A stretch of DNA of 43,084 bases from the NCBI GenBank assembly GCA_026397725.1, contig JAPLUI010000301.1, forward strand, positions 1 through 43,084. The letters run 5' to 3'. The stretch's first letter is position 1. Each line of letters starts with the position of its first letter. Made by a program: the position numbers and the translations under genes. The notes beneath the pieces are model-generated. The model ran no database searches. It worked only from the letters and a program-made list of their open reading frames with translations, and was not told where the DNA came from. The stretch is from Verrucomicrobiota bacterium. Lineage in GTDB: Bacteria; Verrucomicrobiota; Verrucomicrobiia; Verrucomicrobiales; Akkermansiaceae. This document shows positions 25,186 through 33,725 of the stretch, piece after piece.

Positions 25186-27102
25186 ATGAAAACAATGACC
25201 CCAGATAACCCGCTCAGAAATTGCCTCCAGCGCCTGTTTACAACCTTGCTGGCCCCCGCCTCAATTGCCATTTTGGCGAGCACTTCGGTGCACTCCGCCA
25301 TCCTCGGAACACCCGGAGCAACCCAAGTGGAATACACGCTCGGCGAAAGCGGCGCGGACTTCTCCACCAACTTCACCGATACCTCCGGCAACAACCGGAA
25401 CATGACTGGTGGCACCGCCTCGGGCACGAGTTGGAACGGTGCAGGCCTCGCATCCGGCAGCACGAACAGTTTGATGATCGTCGATGGCAGGGCCAAATAC
25501 AACATGGACAATGCCACCGGTGTCTCCCCGGACTATCAGGTGACGATCTTCCTCCAATCCTCAAATACTTGGGGAGGTGACCCCAATCCAACGGGTGTCC
25601 AGACGATCTTCACCATGGACGGCATCAGTTTCAAGCGCCAGGGATTGAACTACTACGGGCAAGTGAACGGCGCGAGCGTAGGCACCCTAACAACCACCGA
25701 ATGGGCTGGCACAGGTCTCATGTTTCAAAAGGTCAATGATGTGTTCTCGTTCTGGACCAGCAACGATGGCGGCATCTCGTGGACCCAGCAAGGTTCGGAT
25801 GTCACGGCCGCAGGATTTGGAGCCAACTGGGGATCCACCCACTTGTTTATCAAGCCAGGTGGTGGCGAAACCTACACCGGCTATGCCGACGCCTTCGCCG
25901 TGCGCAGCGCCACCGCGCCGCCTCAGGCGAATATCCTCGCCTTCGGCCCGGGAGCCACGATTGGCCCGGTGACAGCCAACGCGGCCGCCATTTCATGGAC
26001 CGTGGCCACTGGGTCGAATCCGGCGACTCTCGCACCCACCTTCACGCTGTCCGACGGGGCGACCTGCGAAGTTTCAGGCCTTCCGGCTGCTTCCGGCTCC
26101 ACCCAAGACTTCACCACCAATCCGGTGCATTATATCGTCAAGGCCTCGGATTATCTCACCTCCGGCACCTTCACCGACTACTCCGTGACGGTCTCCTACA
26201 CCACCCCCATCACCTGGGGCCCGGCGATAACCATTGCTGGCGACTCGGACGTGTCCACCACCGGCACTTTGGCATATGCCTACCACTGGAACACCGGCGA
26301 CCAGACCGTCAACGGCGTGACGTTTACCGGCACCACCAGCCAGACCGCCGGTGGCAGCGATGTGGACCTTGCCGGTTTTGCCGCGCACCATCCTGCGTTC
26401 ACCGGCAGCACGACCCCTTTCACAAGTCTTTCGGCCGCCTATCAGGCGATGCTTGCCGGCTCGCCATGGAGTTCCTCCGGCAATGGTACGGTAACGCTGA
26501 AGAACCTGATCCCCGGGCACTCGTATGCCGCCCAGGTCTGGCTCGAGGATCCGCGCAGCAACGGGAATGGTGTCTCTGCAACGCTGACCAGCCCCGGCGG
26601 CAACTCCGTGGTGCTGGACTACAATTCAACCGAGGTGGATGGCGGGGTAGGCCAATACAGCATCGGCACCTTCACCGTCGACGCAACGACGAAGACTTTC
26701 ACCATGGCATCTGGGGGAATCGTTCTGCTCAACGCCCTTCAGGTGCGCGACCTGAGTGTCGTTGCTGCTTCCTTTTCCACCTGGGCCAACGACAACGGTG
26801 CCACTGGCCAAACCCCGGATCAGGACCACGACAATGACGGCGTGGCAAACGGCATCGAATACTTCATGGGCCAAACCGGTTCCTCGTTCACGGCCCTGCC
26901 CGGCCTGGACGGCTCCAACACGGTCACTTGGACGATGGATCCGGCCTACAACGGCACCTACGAGGTCCAAACCTCGCCGGACCTGAGCGCCTGGACGAAC
27001 GTCGCTCCGAAGCCCGTGCCCTCGGGTGGCAACCTGAGCTACACCCTGCCAACCGGCTTGGGCAAACAATTCGTCCGCCTGTTCGTGACGCCGACACCGT
27101 AA
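25186..27102 (+). CDS. secreted modular protein carrying the duplicated LGTPGATQ module
   Basis: The 638-residue protein starts MKTMTPDNPLRNCLQRLFTT, with a signal peptide ending STSVHS or HSA. Residues 38-241 (ILGTPGATQVEYTLGESGAD to HLFIKPGGGETYTGYADAFA) form a LamG-like beta domain, repeated at 94% DNA identity in the 27895 gene. A DUF5018-like module follows (ILAFGPGATIGPVTANAAAI, ~248-340), shared with the 15858 gene. Next is a ~185-residue beta domain (ITWGPAITIAGDSDVSTTGT, KNLIPGHSYAAQVWLEDP) related to the N-terminal domain of the 15858 protein. The tail (DHDNDGVANGIEYFMG, VQTSPDLSAW, FVRLFVTP) is the common exported terminus. It is thus a mosaic of its neighbours. A surface or matrix role is likely; no active site is seen. 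Confidence 0.75.
   Translation: MKTMTPDNPLRNCLQRLFTTLLAPASIAILASTSVHSAILGTPGATQVEYTLGESGADFSTNFTDTSGNNRNMTGGTASGTSWNGAGLASGSTNSLMIVDGRAKYNMDNATGVSPDYQVTIFLQSSNTWGGDPNPTGVQTIFTMDGISFKRQGLNYYGQVNGASVGTLTTTEWAGTGLMFQKVNDVFSFWTSNDGGISWTQQGSDVTAAGFGANWGSTHLFIKPGGGETYTGYADAFAVRSATAPPQANILAFGPGATIGPVTANAAAISWTVATGSNPATLAPTFTLSDGATCEVSGLPAASGSTQDFTTNPVHYIVKASDYLTSGTFTDYSVTVSYTTPITWGPAITIAGDSDVSTTGTLAYAYHWNTGDQTVNGVTFTGTTSQTAGGSDVDLAGFAAHHPAFTGSTTPFTSLSAAYQAMLAGSPWSSSGNGTVTLKNLIPGHSYAAQVWLEDPRSNGNGVSATLTSPGGNSVVLDYNSTEVDGGVGQYSIGTFTVDATTKTFTMASGGIVLLNALQVRDLSVVAASFSTWANDNGATGQTPDQDHDNDGVANGIEYFMGQTGSSFTALPGLDGSNTVTWTMDPAYNGTYEVQTSPDLSAWTNVAPKPVPSGGNLSYTLPTGLGKQFVRLFVTPTP
25297..25908 (+). repeat. 612-bp coding repeat, copy 1
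   Basis: It aligns base for base with 28006-28617 at a constant offset of 2709, without indels. I count about 35 substitutions, roughly 94% identity. Both copies encode residues 38-241 of their proteins, directly after the signal peptide. Confidence 0.9.
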
Positions 27103-27131
27103 GTTCATAGCGAACAACAACAACAACAACA

Positions 27132-27152
27132 ACGAATAACGAATATCGAACA
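27132..27152 (+). repeat. heptanucleotide array, unit ACGAATA
   Basis: ACGAATA-ACGAATA-TCGAACA lies eight bases before the ATG of the PEP-CTERM relic, preceded by a CAA trinucleotide run (27114-27130). Confidence 0.6.
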
Positions 27153-27159
27153 AGAACAC

Positions 27160-27452
27160 ATGAAATTGAAAACTACAAAATACGCAGCCGCTATCGCCTC
27201 TCTGGCCTTGGCCGCAGCATCCTCCAGCCATGCCGCAACATTGCTCGCTCTCACCATCACGCAAGTCCGATATAACTTTGACAGTGGCAACATCACAACC
27301 GATGGGCAAGCTCACATTTCTTCATCAAGCCCGGTGGTGGCGAGAATTATTACGGTGGTGCCGATAATTTCGTAGTCGCTACCGTTCCGGAACCCGGTGG
27401 CGCACTGCTCGGCGGTCTCGGCATGCTCTGCCTGCTGCGCCGCAGACGCTAA
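27160..27452 (+). pseudogene. PEP-CTERM protein gene, internally deleted and frameshifted
   Basis: The 5' part encodes a signal peptide (MKLKTTKYAAAIASLALAAA, SSSHA) and a few residues. In the next frame, from about 27317, comes HFFIKPGGGENYYGGADNFV, then VATVPEPGGALLGGLGMLCL and LRRRR with a stop at 27450-27452. VPEPG, a hydrophobic stretch and an Arg cluster make a textbook PEP-CTERM sorting signal for exosortase-type processing. FFIKPGGGENYYGGADNF matches the end of the LGTPGATQ module in the flanking genes (LFIKPGGGETYTGYADAF). The ancestor was therefore that module plus a PEP-CTERM tail, from which most of the module has been lost. Confidence 0.85.
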
Positions 27453-27473
27453 TGTTGAATGTTGAATGTTGAA
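27453..27473 (+). repeat. heptanucleotide array, unit TGTTGAA x3
   Basis: Three perfect units start directly after the PEP-CTERM relic's stop codon. Another 7-bp array, CTGATCA-CTGATCA-CTGCTCA-CTCGGCA, follows at 27519-27546. Confidence 0.8.
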
Positions 27474-27588
27474 TGGAAGAGAGAAAGTAATTTGCCTTGC
27501 GCGGTTCTTTCTCTCTTCCTGATCACTGATCACTGCTCACTCGGCACTTCTTCCACAACACGTTGCCTCTGGAGGGGGCAATACCAGG

Positions 27589-27655
27589 GCGGCGCACGGT
27601 AATGGGTTTCTGTGCGCCGCGCTTCCCTCAAGGAGCGGCGGTCTCCGAACCGCCG
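27589..27655. repeat. pair of REP-like hairpins
   Basis: GCGGCGCAC (27589-27597) pairs perfectly with GTGCGCCGC (27612-27620). CGGCGGT (27636-27642) pairs with ACCGCCG (27649-27655) around the loop CTCCGA. Two adjacent GC-rich hairpins resemble a REP doublet. The rest of 27474-27894 contains open frames without family signatures. Confidence 0.6.
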
Positions 27656-27894
27656 ATGTCCATGAAACGCCAATGAGTGATTGCGAAGCGCTTCCCATCG
27701 TCCCTACCATGGTCAGGGCGGTTCGGAGGCAGCCCTTCCTTTCTCATGCGTATAACCCTCCCATTCACACCCGTTTCATGACGAACAAGCCTACAGCCGG
27801 CCCGGCGACAACCATTCCTTGCGCTGGTATTGGCCCTATTCATCACGCCGCATGTTCATGCAGAAGACTACGGTCGCACCGGTCCACCAACCCC

Positions 27895-30800
27895 ATGAAA
27901 CCCGCACTCCAATCCAATTCCCGCAATCTGTTTCTCCGTCTCCAGCCGGCATATGCCTCCCTCATTTTCGCCGCTCTTGGCGTTGGAATTCCTTCAATGC
28001 ACGCCGCCATCCTCGGAACACCCGGAGCAACCCAAGTGGAATACACGCTGGGGGAAAGTGGCGCGGACTTCTCCACCAACTTCACCGACGCCTCCGGTAA
28101 TATCCGGAACATGGTTGGTGGCACCTCCTCGGGCACGAGCTGGACCGGTGGAGGCATCGCATCAGGAAGCTCGAACAGTTTGATGATCGTCAATGGCAGG
28201 GCCAAATATAACATGGACAATGCCACCGGAATCTCCCCGGACTATCAGGTGACGATCTTCCTCCAATCCTCAAATACTTGGCCAGGTGACCCCAATCCAA
28301 CGGGTGTCCAGACGATCTTCGCCATGGACGGCACCAGTTTCAAGCGCCAGGGATTGGACTACTACGGGCAAGTGAATGGTGCGACCGTAGGCACCCTAAC
28401 AACCACCGAATGGGCTGGCACAGGTCTCATGTTTCAAAAGATCAATGATGTGTTCTCGTTCTGGACCAGCAACGATGGCGGCATCTCGTGGAACCAGCAA
28501 GGTTCGGATGTCACGGCCGCAGGATTGGGAGACGACTGGGGATCCACCCACTTGTTTATCAAGCCAGGTGGTGGCGAAACCTACACCGGATATGCCGACG
28601 CCTTCGCCGTGCGCAGCGTCACTCTGCCGCCAGCCTCCGACATCACGGTTGCCGCTCCGGTGGCGGGTTCCTCCCTCGCCACGTTCACGGTCGCACTCAG
28701 CGCGAGTTCATCGACACCGGTGAGCATGGATTACGCGACGGCGGACGGCACGGCGCTGGCCGGGACGGATTACGGTGCCACCGCCGGCACGCTCACCTTC
28801 GCTCCCGGGGAGACGACCAAAACGGTTGTCGTCCCGATCTTTGGCAGCGCGGTGGCGCAGCCGGACAAGACATTTTCCCTGGTGTTCAGCAATTCGAACG
28901 GTGTCGTGCCATCGCATTTCTCCGCACGCTGCACCATTGCCACGAGCCACATCACGCCCGCCACCAACCTTGTCGCGTTCTCGAAGGGGATTTCCGGGAT
29001 CGATCTCGCCTGGCGCGAGCCCGCATTCCTGCCGAATGGCTACACGCTGGAGCGCTCGACCAACGGCGGGGCCTACGAGACCATCGCCCGGATCCCCGCC
29101 GGGACCAGCACCTGGCGGGACGCGGACGTGCAGCCGGAGGTCACCTACCGCTACCGGCTGGTAGCTTACAATGCCGTCGTCTCCGCGAGCACCGGCGCCG
29201 TCGAGGCGACGTCGATCTCCGGGCCGAATGCATTTCCGGCCAGCGCCTTTTTGAACACGCGCGACTACGGCACGATGTGGTGGCGCGCCGGGGTTCGCGG
29301 GGAGCGTGTCTGGCAGATCCAGACGAGCCGTTATGCGATGACCTTCGCGTGTGACTCGCTCAACCTCTCCACGATCTTCCCTCTTTCGAGTTACCTCCCG
29401 GAAACGACGGCGCTGATCCAGCCGAACGAGCAAAGCTTTCCGGCATCCAGCCTTGCCCTCAACCTGACCGCTGCGGGCTCCTCGTTCGGCATCGGCGCCT
29501 ACTCGACCAACAACGACGATGCGCAACTGCTGGAGAGTGGGAAATTTTTCCAAAGGCGCTGGCAGAAAATCAAGACCACCTCCGGGCCGGCGCTGAATGC
29601 CACGCAAAGCGGCCTGGAAGTCTGCGCCTGGCCCGACCGCGTTTCAATCATCTGCCGGGCAGTGCCGACTGATGAGGTCACCGCCGGCGGGCTGCACATG
29701 ACGCTGACATTCGGGGATATTTACAAAATTCTTTCCTCCAGCGGTGCGGCAAAAGCCCTTGCGGCTGCGGATGGAAGCGGGTTCATCGTGCTCAAGAGCG
29801 CCGGCAGCGACACGATCACCGTGGACTCCGCCAACGCGCGCGTCACGGTCGATACCAACGGCGGCACATGGGCGGCCAATCAGGAACGGTCGGTGGGCCT
29901 GGTGATTTATCCTTCCACGAACGTGGCGGCCACCCTGCCCCAAGCCGAGCGGATCGAGAGCGCACCGCTGGCTGTGACGGCAAACCAAACCGCGCCGGTT
30001 CCGGCCGCCCTCACCGCAAACTATGTCCGGGATCAAGGGTACTTTCAAATTCCCCTGCGCAACGATGCCGTGGGGTCGGACGAAAACCGCGTCGAGCGCA
30101 ATCAGATCGTGGTTTCTAACACGACCTCGTCGCCGCAACTGGCGCGATTCGCGTTCACAAAGGGCGCCTTCCCTTACGAGGCGGGCTACTCCTGCCTGCT
30201 CCGCGACATGGACGGCAATCCGCTGGGCCTTCCCGTGCAGCTCTCGAAAAACTGGCATACGGGGAGCGGGGACCGCTGGCAGGGGCCATGGTTTCACGGG
30301 CTTACGATGTTCACCGTCCCGGCCAACACAACGCTGCGTTTCGAAGCGTTCCTGGTCGGCCAAAACTACGGTGGAGTTCCCGCCGCCAGCCATTCCCAGC
30401 TCTCCCTGGTCGGCTGGGGGGCCAACCAGCAATGGGAGGAAGCCGCCATCGGTTGCTGGGGGGAGAGCCTCTGTTACGAACCCGATTCCGACCAGGCCGC
30501 CGCCATAGGCACCGATTCCAGGCCGCTGTTGCTTCTGAGCAATACCGGCTTGCAAAAGCAATGGACGGGCAACTATGGCGGCTGTGACTTCCTCCGCTAT
30601 TACGACGGCGCCAACACCCGGCGGTTTCAAAAACGGATCCGCACCTGGTATCAGCGATACGGCCCGAACCTCACCGATGCCACCTACGCCGGATTGACCG
30701 ACGACTCGAAGATCGAATTCCAATACAGCGCGAGCCTCTACCGCTCGAACGACTACACCCGCGGACACCACCGGATCCGTTACGATGTAAAGTCCGACGC

Positions 30801-32295
30801 GGCCTTCACCCGCATGGTTTTTTTCCAGCTCGCCTCGGACAACTACAACTACAACGGCGGCACCACGCATGCCTATGGCTACGGCGACCAGTTGACCCAT
30901 ACCGCCCAGTGGACCACGACCGAAATCACCACGCCGGTCGCGCTCACCGGCCCGCTCCCGTGGTTCTCCACGCTAAGTTGCCCGGTGGATCCCAGCGTCC
31001 AAAGCCAGACCGGCGCCACGCGCGGATTCGTGGTGCGCTCGTGGAAGGCGCGCATCAACGGCCAGGACAACGTCAGCCCCCGCTTTGTCTCCAGCGGCTC
31101 GCGGTTCGATCTTGTGCCGCCCCAGGGCGTCACAACGCTCAAGGCCGGCGACTACGTGGAGGCCGAGATCGAACGCTTCTACTTCGGCCAGGCCGCCAGC
31201 GCCTACTACGGAGACGACGCCAATCTCACCACGGCGCTGCAAAGCTACGGGAACACCCACCAGATGGCCCTCCGCGAGGTGATCGGCAACAACCTCTCGG
31301 TAACGGTCACGAATGGGACCCTGGAAAAATCCTATCCGATCCAAGTCCGCGCGGCGAACAACTCGGCGCAATTTTCCGTCACGCGCGGGATCGGCTACGT
31401 GCCTGTGACGGTCACCGGCCTCACCGACTACCGCAAGCCTCTGCTTGAGGAACTGGCGGGCGAGAGCTGGGTGGCCGTCAACCAGGCGACGGTCGGCAAG
31501 GATTTCTGGCAGGCCGACTATGAGCCGGCAAGCACCTCGTGGCAGATCACGTTCAACGTCAAACTCGACGCCGCCTATCAGGATCTCGCCGGCCTGCGCG
31601 ACGCGCCGGCCACGCGCACGTTCCGCTTCCGGCAGGAGGGCGCTCCCTCTGCGACGGCCTTCGTTTCGGGGGCCAGCATCCCCGTGGTGCCCTCGCAGGT
31701 TTCCATCACGCTGAGCGCGGGCGATACCCCGGTTTCCGGACTCACGCTCAGCGCTGTCTCCTCGGATACAGCACTGATCCCCAACGCGGACATTCACTTC
31801 TCTGGCAGCGGCTTCAACCGCACGCTGACCTACACGGCCGCCGGTGGCAAAGGCTCGGCCACGATCACCATCTATGCCACCGACGCCGAAGGAAAGACGG
31901 GCGTCCTGTCGCTTCCCGTGACGGTGGACGCGTATCAGGCATGGAAGCAGGAATTCTTCGCCGGCACGAGCGATCCCGATGTCATTGGAGACACCCTCGA
32001 TCCGGACGGAGACGGAAATACCAATCTCCAGGAGTATGCGGCGGGAACCAACCCGCTGGATCCCGCGGACCACTTCACAGCCTCCATCGATCAGACCTCG
32101 AACGGGGTGGACATCGTTGTCTCAGGCCGGGCCGGACGTGCCTATGTCCTCGAGCGCAGCACCACGCTCGATCCAGGCTCATGGCAGGAAATCGCACGCA
32201 CAGGGACGCTGGCGGCGGATCACCCGCCCCTCTGCAACGATCCGGCACCGCCAACGCCAAGATCCTTCTATCGCATGACCGCGATCGCACCGTAG
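27895..32295 (+). CDS. 1466-residue secreted protein with a ~800-residue module of unknown function
   Basis: ATG 27895 (MKPALQSNSRNLFLRLQPAY, signal peptide ending SMHA) was chosen over an open extension to 27673. Residues 38-241 are the duplicated LGTPGATQ module, ~249-353 a Calx-beta domain (YATADGTALAGTDYGATAGT) and ~355-442 FnIII-like (GYTLERSTNGGAYETI). Residues ~443-1250 form a large unrecognised region with strong aromatic motifs: YGTMWWRAGVRGERVWQ, QIPLRNDAVGSDENRVE, GCDFLRYYDGANTRRFQKR, GHHRIRYDV, FFQLASDNYNYNGGTTHAYG. An Ig-like domain (~1254-1347) and a TSP3-like calcium motif (LDPDGDGNTNLQEYAAGTNP) precede the usual terminal domain. The central module may be carbohydrate-active given its surroundings, but I cannot name a family. 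The GH28-like gene starts 4 bp after its stop. Confidence 0.75.
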   Translation: MKPALQSNSRNLFLRLQPAYASLIFAALGVGIPSMHAAILGTPGATQVEYTLGESGADFSTNFTDASGNIRNMVGGTSSGTSWTGGGIASGSSNSLMIVNGRAKYNMDNATGISPDYQVTIFLQSSNTWPGDPNPTGVQTIFAMDGTSFKRQGLDYYGQVNGATVGTLTTTEWAGTGLMFQKINDVFSFWTSNDGGISWNQQGSDVTAAGLGDDWGSTHLFIKPGGGETYTGYADAFAVRSVTLPPASDITVAAPVAGSSLATFTVALSASSSTPVSMDYATADGTALAGTDYGATAGTLTFAPGETTKTVVVPIFGSAVAQPDKTFSLVFSNSNGVVPSHFSARCTIATSHITPATNLVAFSKGISGIDLAWREPAFLPNGYTLERSTNGGAYETIARIPAGTSTWRDADVQPEVTYRYRLVAYNAVVSASTGAVEATSISGPNAFPASAFLNTRDYGTMWWRAGVRGERVWQIQTSRYAMTFACDSLNLSTIFPLSSYLPETTALIQPNEQSFPASSLALNLTAAGSSFGIGAYSTNNDDAQLLESGKFFQRRWQKIKTTSGPALNATQSGLEVCAWPDRVSIICRAVPTDEVTAGGLHMTLTFGDIYKILSSSGAAKALAAADGSGFIVLKSAGSDTITVDSANARVTVDTNGGTWAANQERSVGLVIYPSTNVAATLPQAERIESAPLAVTANQTAPVPAALTANYVRDQGYFQIPLRNDAVGSDENRVERNQIVVSNTTSSPQLARFAFTKGAFPYEAGYSCLLRDMDGNPLGLPVQLSKNWHTGSGDRWQGPWFHGLTMFTVPANTTLRFEAFLVGQNYGGVPAASHSQLSLVGWGANQQWEEAAIGCWGESLCYEPDSDQAAAIGTDSRPLLLLSNTGLQKQWTGNYGGCDFLRYYDGANTRRFQKRIRTWYQRYGPNLTDATYAGLTDDSKIEFQYSASLYRSNDYTRGHHRIRYDVKSDAAFTRMVFFQLASDNYNYNGGTTHAYGYGDQLTHTAQWTTTEITTPVALTGPLPWFSTLSCPVDPSVQSQTGATRGFVVRSWKARINGQDNVSPRFVSSGSRFDLVPPQGVTTLKAGDYVEAEIERFYFGQAASAYYGDDANLTTALQSYGNTHQMALREVIGNNLSVTVTNGTLEKSYPIQVRAANNSAQFSVTRGIGYVPVTVTGLTDYRKPLLEELAGESWVAVNQATVGKDFWQADYEPASTSWQITFNVKLDAAYQDLAGLRDAPATRTFRFRQEGAPSATAFVSGASIPVVPSQVSITLSAGDTPVSGLTLSAVSSDTALIPNADIHFSGSGFNRTLTYTAAGGKGSATITIYATDAEGKTGVLSLPVTVDAYQAWKQEFFAGTSDPDVIGDTLDPDGDGNTNLQEYAAGTNPLDPADHFTASIDQTSNGVDIVVSGRAGRAYVLERSTTLDPGSWQEIARTGTLAADHPPLCNDPAPPTPRSFYRMTAIAP
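28006..28617 (+). repeat. 612-bp coding repeat, copy 2
   Basis: It is the partner of 25297-25908, without indels. Identity falls away sharply after GCCGTGCGCAGC, where the two proteins continue with unrelated modules. Confidence 0.9.
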
Positions 32296-32299
32296 AACC

Positions 32300-33715
32300 A
32301 TGAAAACACTGAACACAATGAGAATCATGAAATATGTTACTATGGGAATTTTCCTATTTCTGCCACAAACCCTGTTAGCCAAAGTATATAATGTCACTGA
32401 TTTTGGAGCGGTTAACGACGGTAAAACAATGAATACCGCATCCATTCAAAAAGCCATTGACCAGTGTACCAAAGATGGCGGAGGCACTGTTTTACTTTCG
32501 GGTGGCGGCAAATTCATGACAGGCACCATCTACTTGAAAGACAACGTCACGCTTCATATTGATAATGGAACAACCCTGCTTGGCAGTAGAGAAATCAGTG
32601 ACTATTCGTTAGACACGTATAAATGCATGTACAAAGATGGCCCTACTTTGAATCAGTGTTTGATTTTCGCAAAGGATGCCAAATCAATCGCTATTGAAGG
32701 ACATGGGACCATTGACGGAAACGGGAGCCGGGCTGATCCCATTTTTGTAAATGAACGCCCGATGCTCATGCGGTTCATGAATTGCAGCAACATTCATTTA
32801 ACCGATGTCAACATCATCAACCCGGCTTCCTGGACCTCATCATGGCTTTATTGCGATGATATTACGGTTACTGGCATAAAAATAATGAGTCGCGTAAACT
32901 GGAGCGGCGACGGGCTCGATTTTGATGGCTGCACCAATGTGCGGGTTTCCAATTGCAGTTTCGACAATAGTGATGATTGCATTTGTCTGCAAACATCGCG
33001 TGCCGACAAGCCATGCCGCGATATTGTCATCAGCAATTGTCTGTTTTCCACGGAATGGGGAGGACTCCGCATTGGATTGCTTTCAAGGGGCGATTTCAGT
33101 TCGGTCACCGTTACCAATTGCACATTTCGTAATATCAAGGATTCCGGCCTGAAAATCCAGATGAACGAAGGCGGAGAGATGAAAAACATGGTCTTTTCGA
33201 ACCTGGTAATGGAGAATGTGCCGCGCCCGATTTTCATGACCTTTTGCCAGCAGCGGGCTTGTGTGGATTCTCCGATGGAGCTGGCCCCAATGAAAGCCAT
33301 GCACCATTTCATTTTTCAGAACATGATTATCGACAACAGCAAACTCGATAAAAACTCAGTCTTCTTTCTAACCGGTATGCCCAATCACAAGATCGAGGAT
33401 ATTTTGCTCAAGGATGTGCAATTCATCGTTGCAGGTGGCGGAACCAAGGAAGACGCGGTGAAAACGGTTAAAGAATATACGCCTGAAGTTTTGGGCGAGC
33501 AGTGGCCTGAATTTTCTTTGGTTGGCACTTTGCCGGCTTTTGGAATTTATGCCCGTCACATCAATGGATTGACCGTTGACAATTTCTCGGTAAAAACATT
33601 GGCACCCGATGCAAGGCCTGCGGTGAAGTTTGATAATGTCCAGAATCTTGAAATTGGTGGGGTGAAAGCAAATGGTGTAAATTTGAGTAAGACAGGATTG
33701 CCTGCCTCAAGGTGA
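32300..33715 (+). CDS. GH28-like polygalacturonase-type glycosidase, AT-rich
   Basis: The 471-residue protein has a signal peptide (MGIFLFLPQTLLA) and starts its mature part VYNVTDFGAVNDGKT, the entry strand of GH28/pectate-lyase beta-helices. Motifs include GTIDGNG (~136-142), GDGLDFDG (~203-210; equivalent of NTDGID), SDDCICL (224-230; the catalytic DD pair), EWGGLRIG (252-259; GHG equivalent) and SGLKI. Members hydrolyse pectic or related uronic-acid glycans outside the cytoplasm. The substrate here is uncertain because the GHG and RIK motifs deviate. Hand-counted G+C for 32341-32700 is 150 of 360 (42%), against 40 of 60 (67%) at 31081-31140. The gene follows the previous stop by 4 bp. Confidence 0.8.
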   Translation: MKTLNTMRIMKYVTMGIFLFLPQTLLAKVYNVTDFGAVNDGKTMNTASIQKAIDQCTKDGGGTVLLSGGGKFMTGTIYLKDNVTLHIDNGTTLLGSREISDYSLDTYKCMYKDGPTLNQCLIFAKDAKSIAIEGHGTIDGNGSRADPIFVNERPMLMRFMNCSNIHLTDVNIINPASWTSSWLYCDDITVTGIKIMSRVNWSGDGLDFDGCTNVRVSNCSFDNSDDCICLQTSRADKPCRDIVISNCLFSTEWGGLRIGLLSRGDFSSVTVTNCTFRNIKDSGLKIQMNEGGEMKNMVFSNLVMENVPRPIFMTFCQQRACVDSPMELAPMKAMHHFIFQNMIIDNSKLDKNSVFFLTGMPNHKIEDILLKDVQFIVAGGGTKEDAVKTVKEYTPEVLGEQWPEFSLVGTLPAFGIYARHINGLTVDNFSVKTLAPDARPAVKFDNVQNLEIGGVKANGVNLSKTGLPASR

Positions 33716-33725
33716 ATGGCGAGGC

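Noticed and set aside
29644..32073. Long minus-strand open frames opposite the 27895 gene
   Set aside because: Arg/Val/Gly-rich translations without domains; the plus strand has a coherent multi-domain protein.
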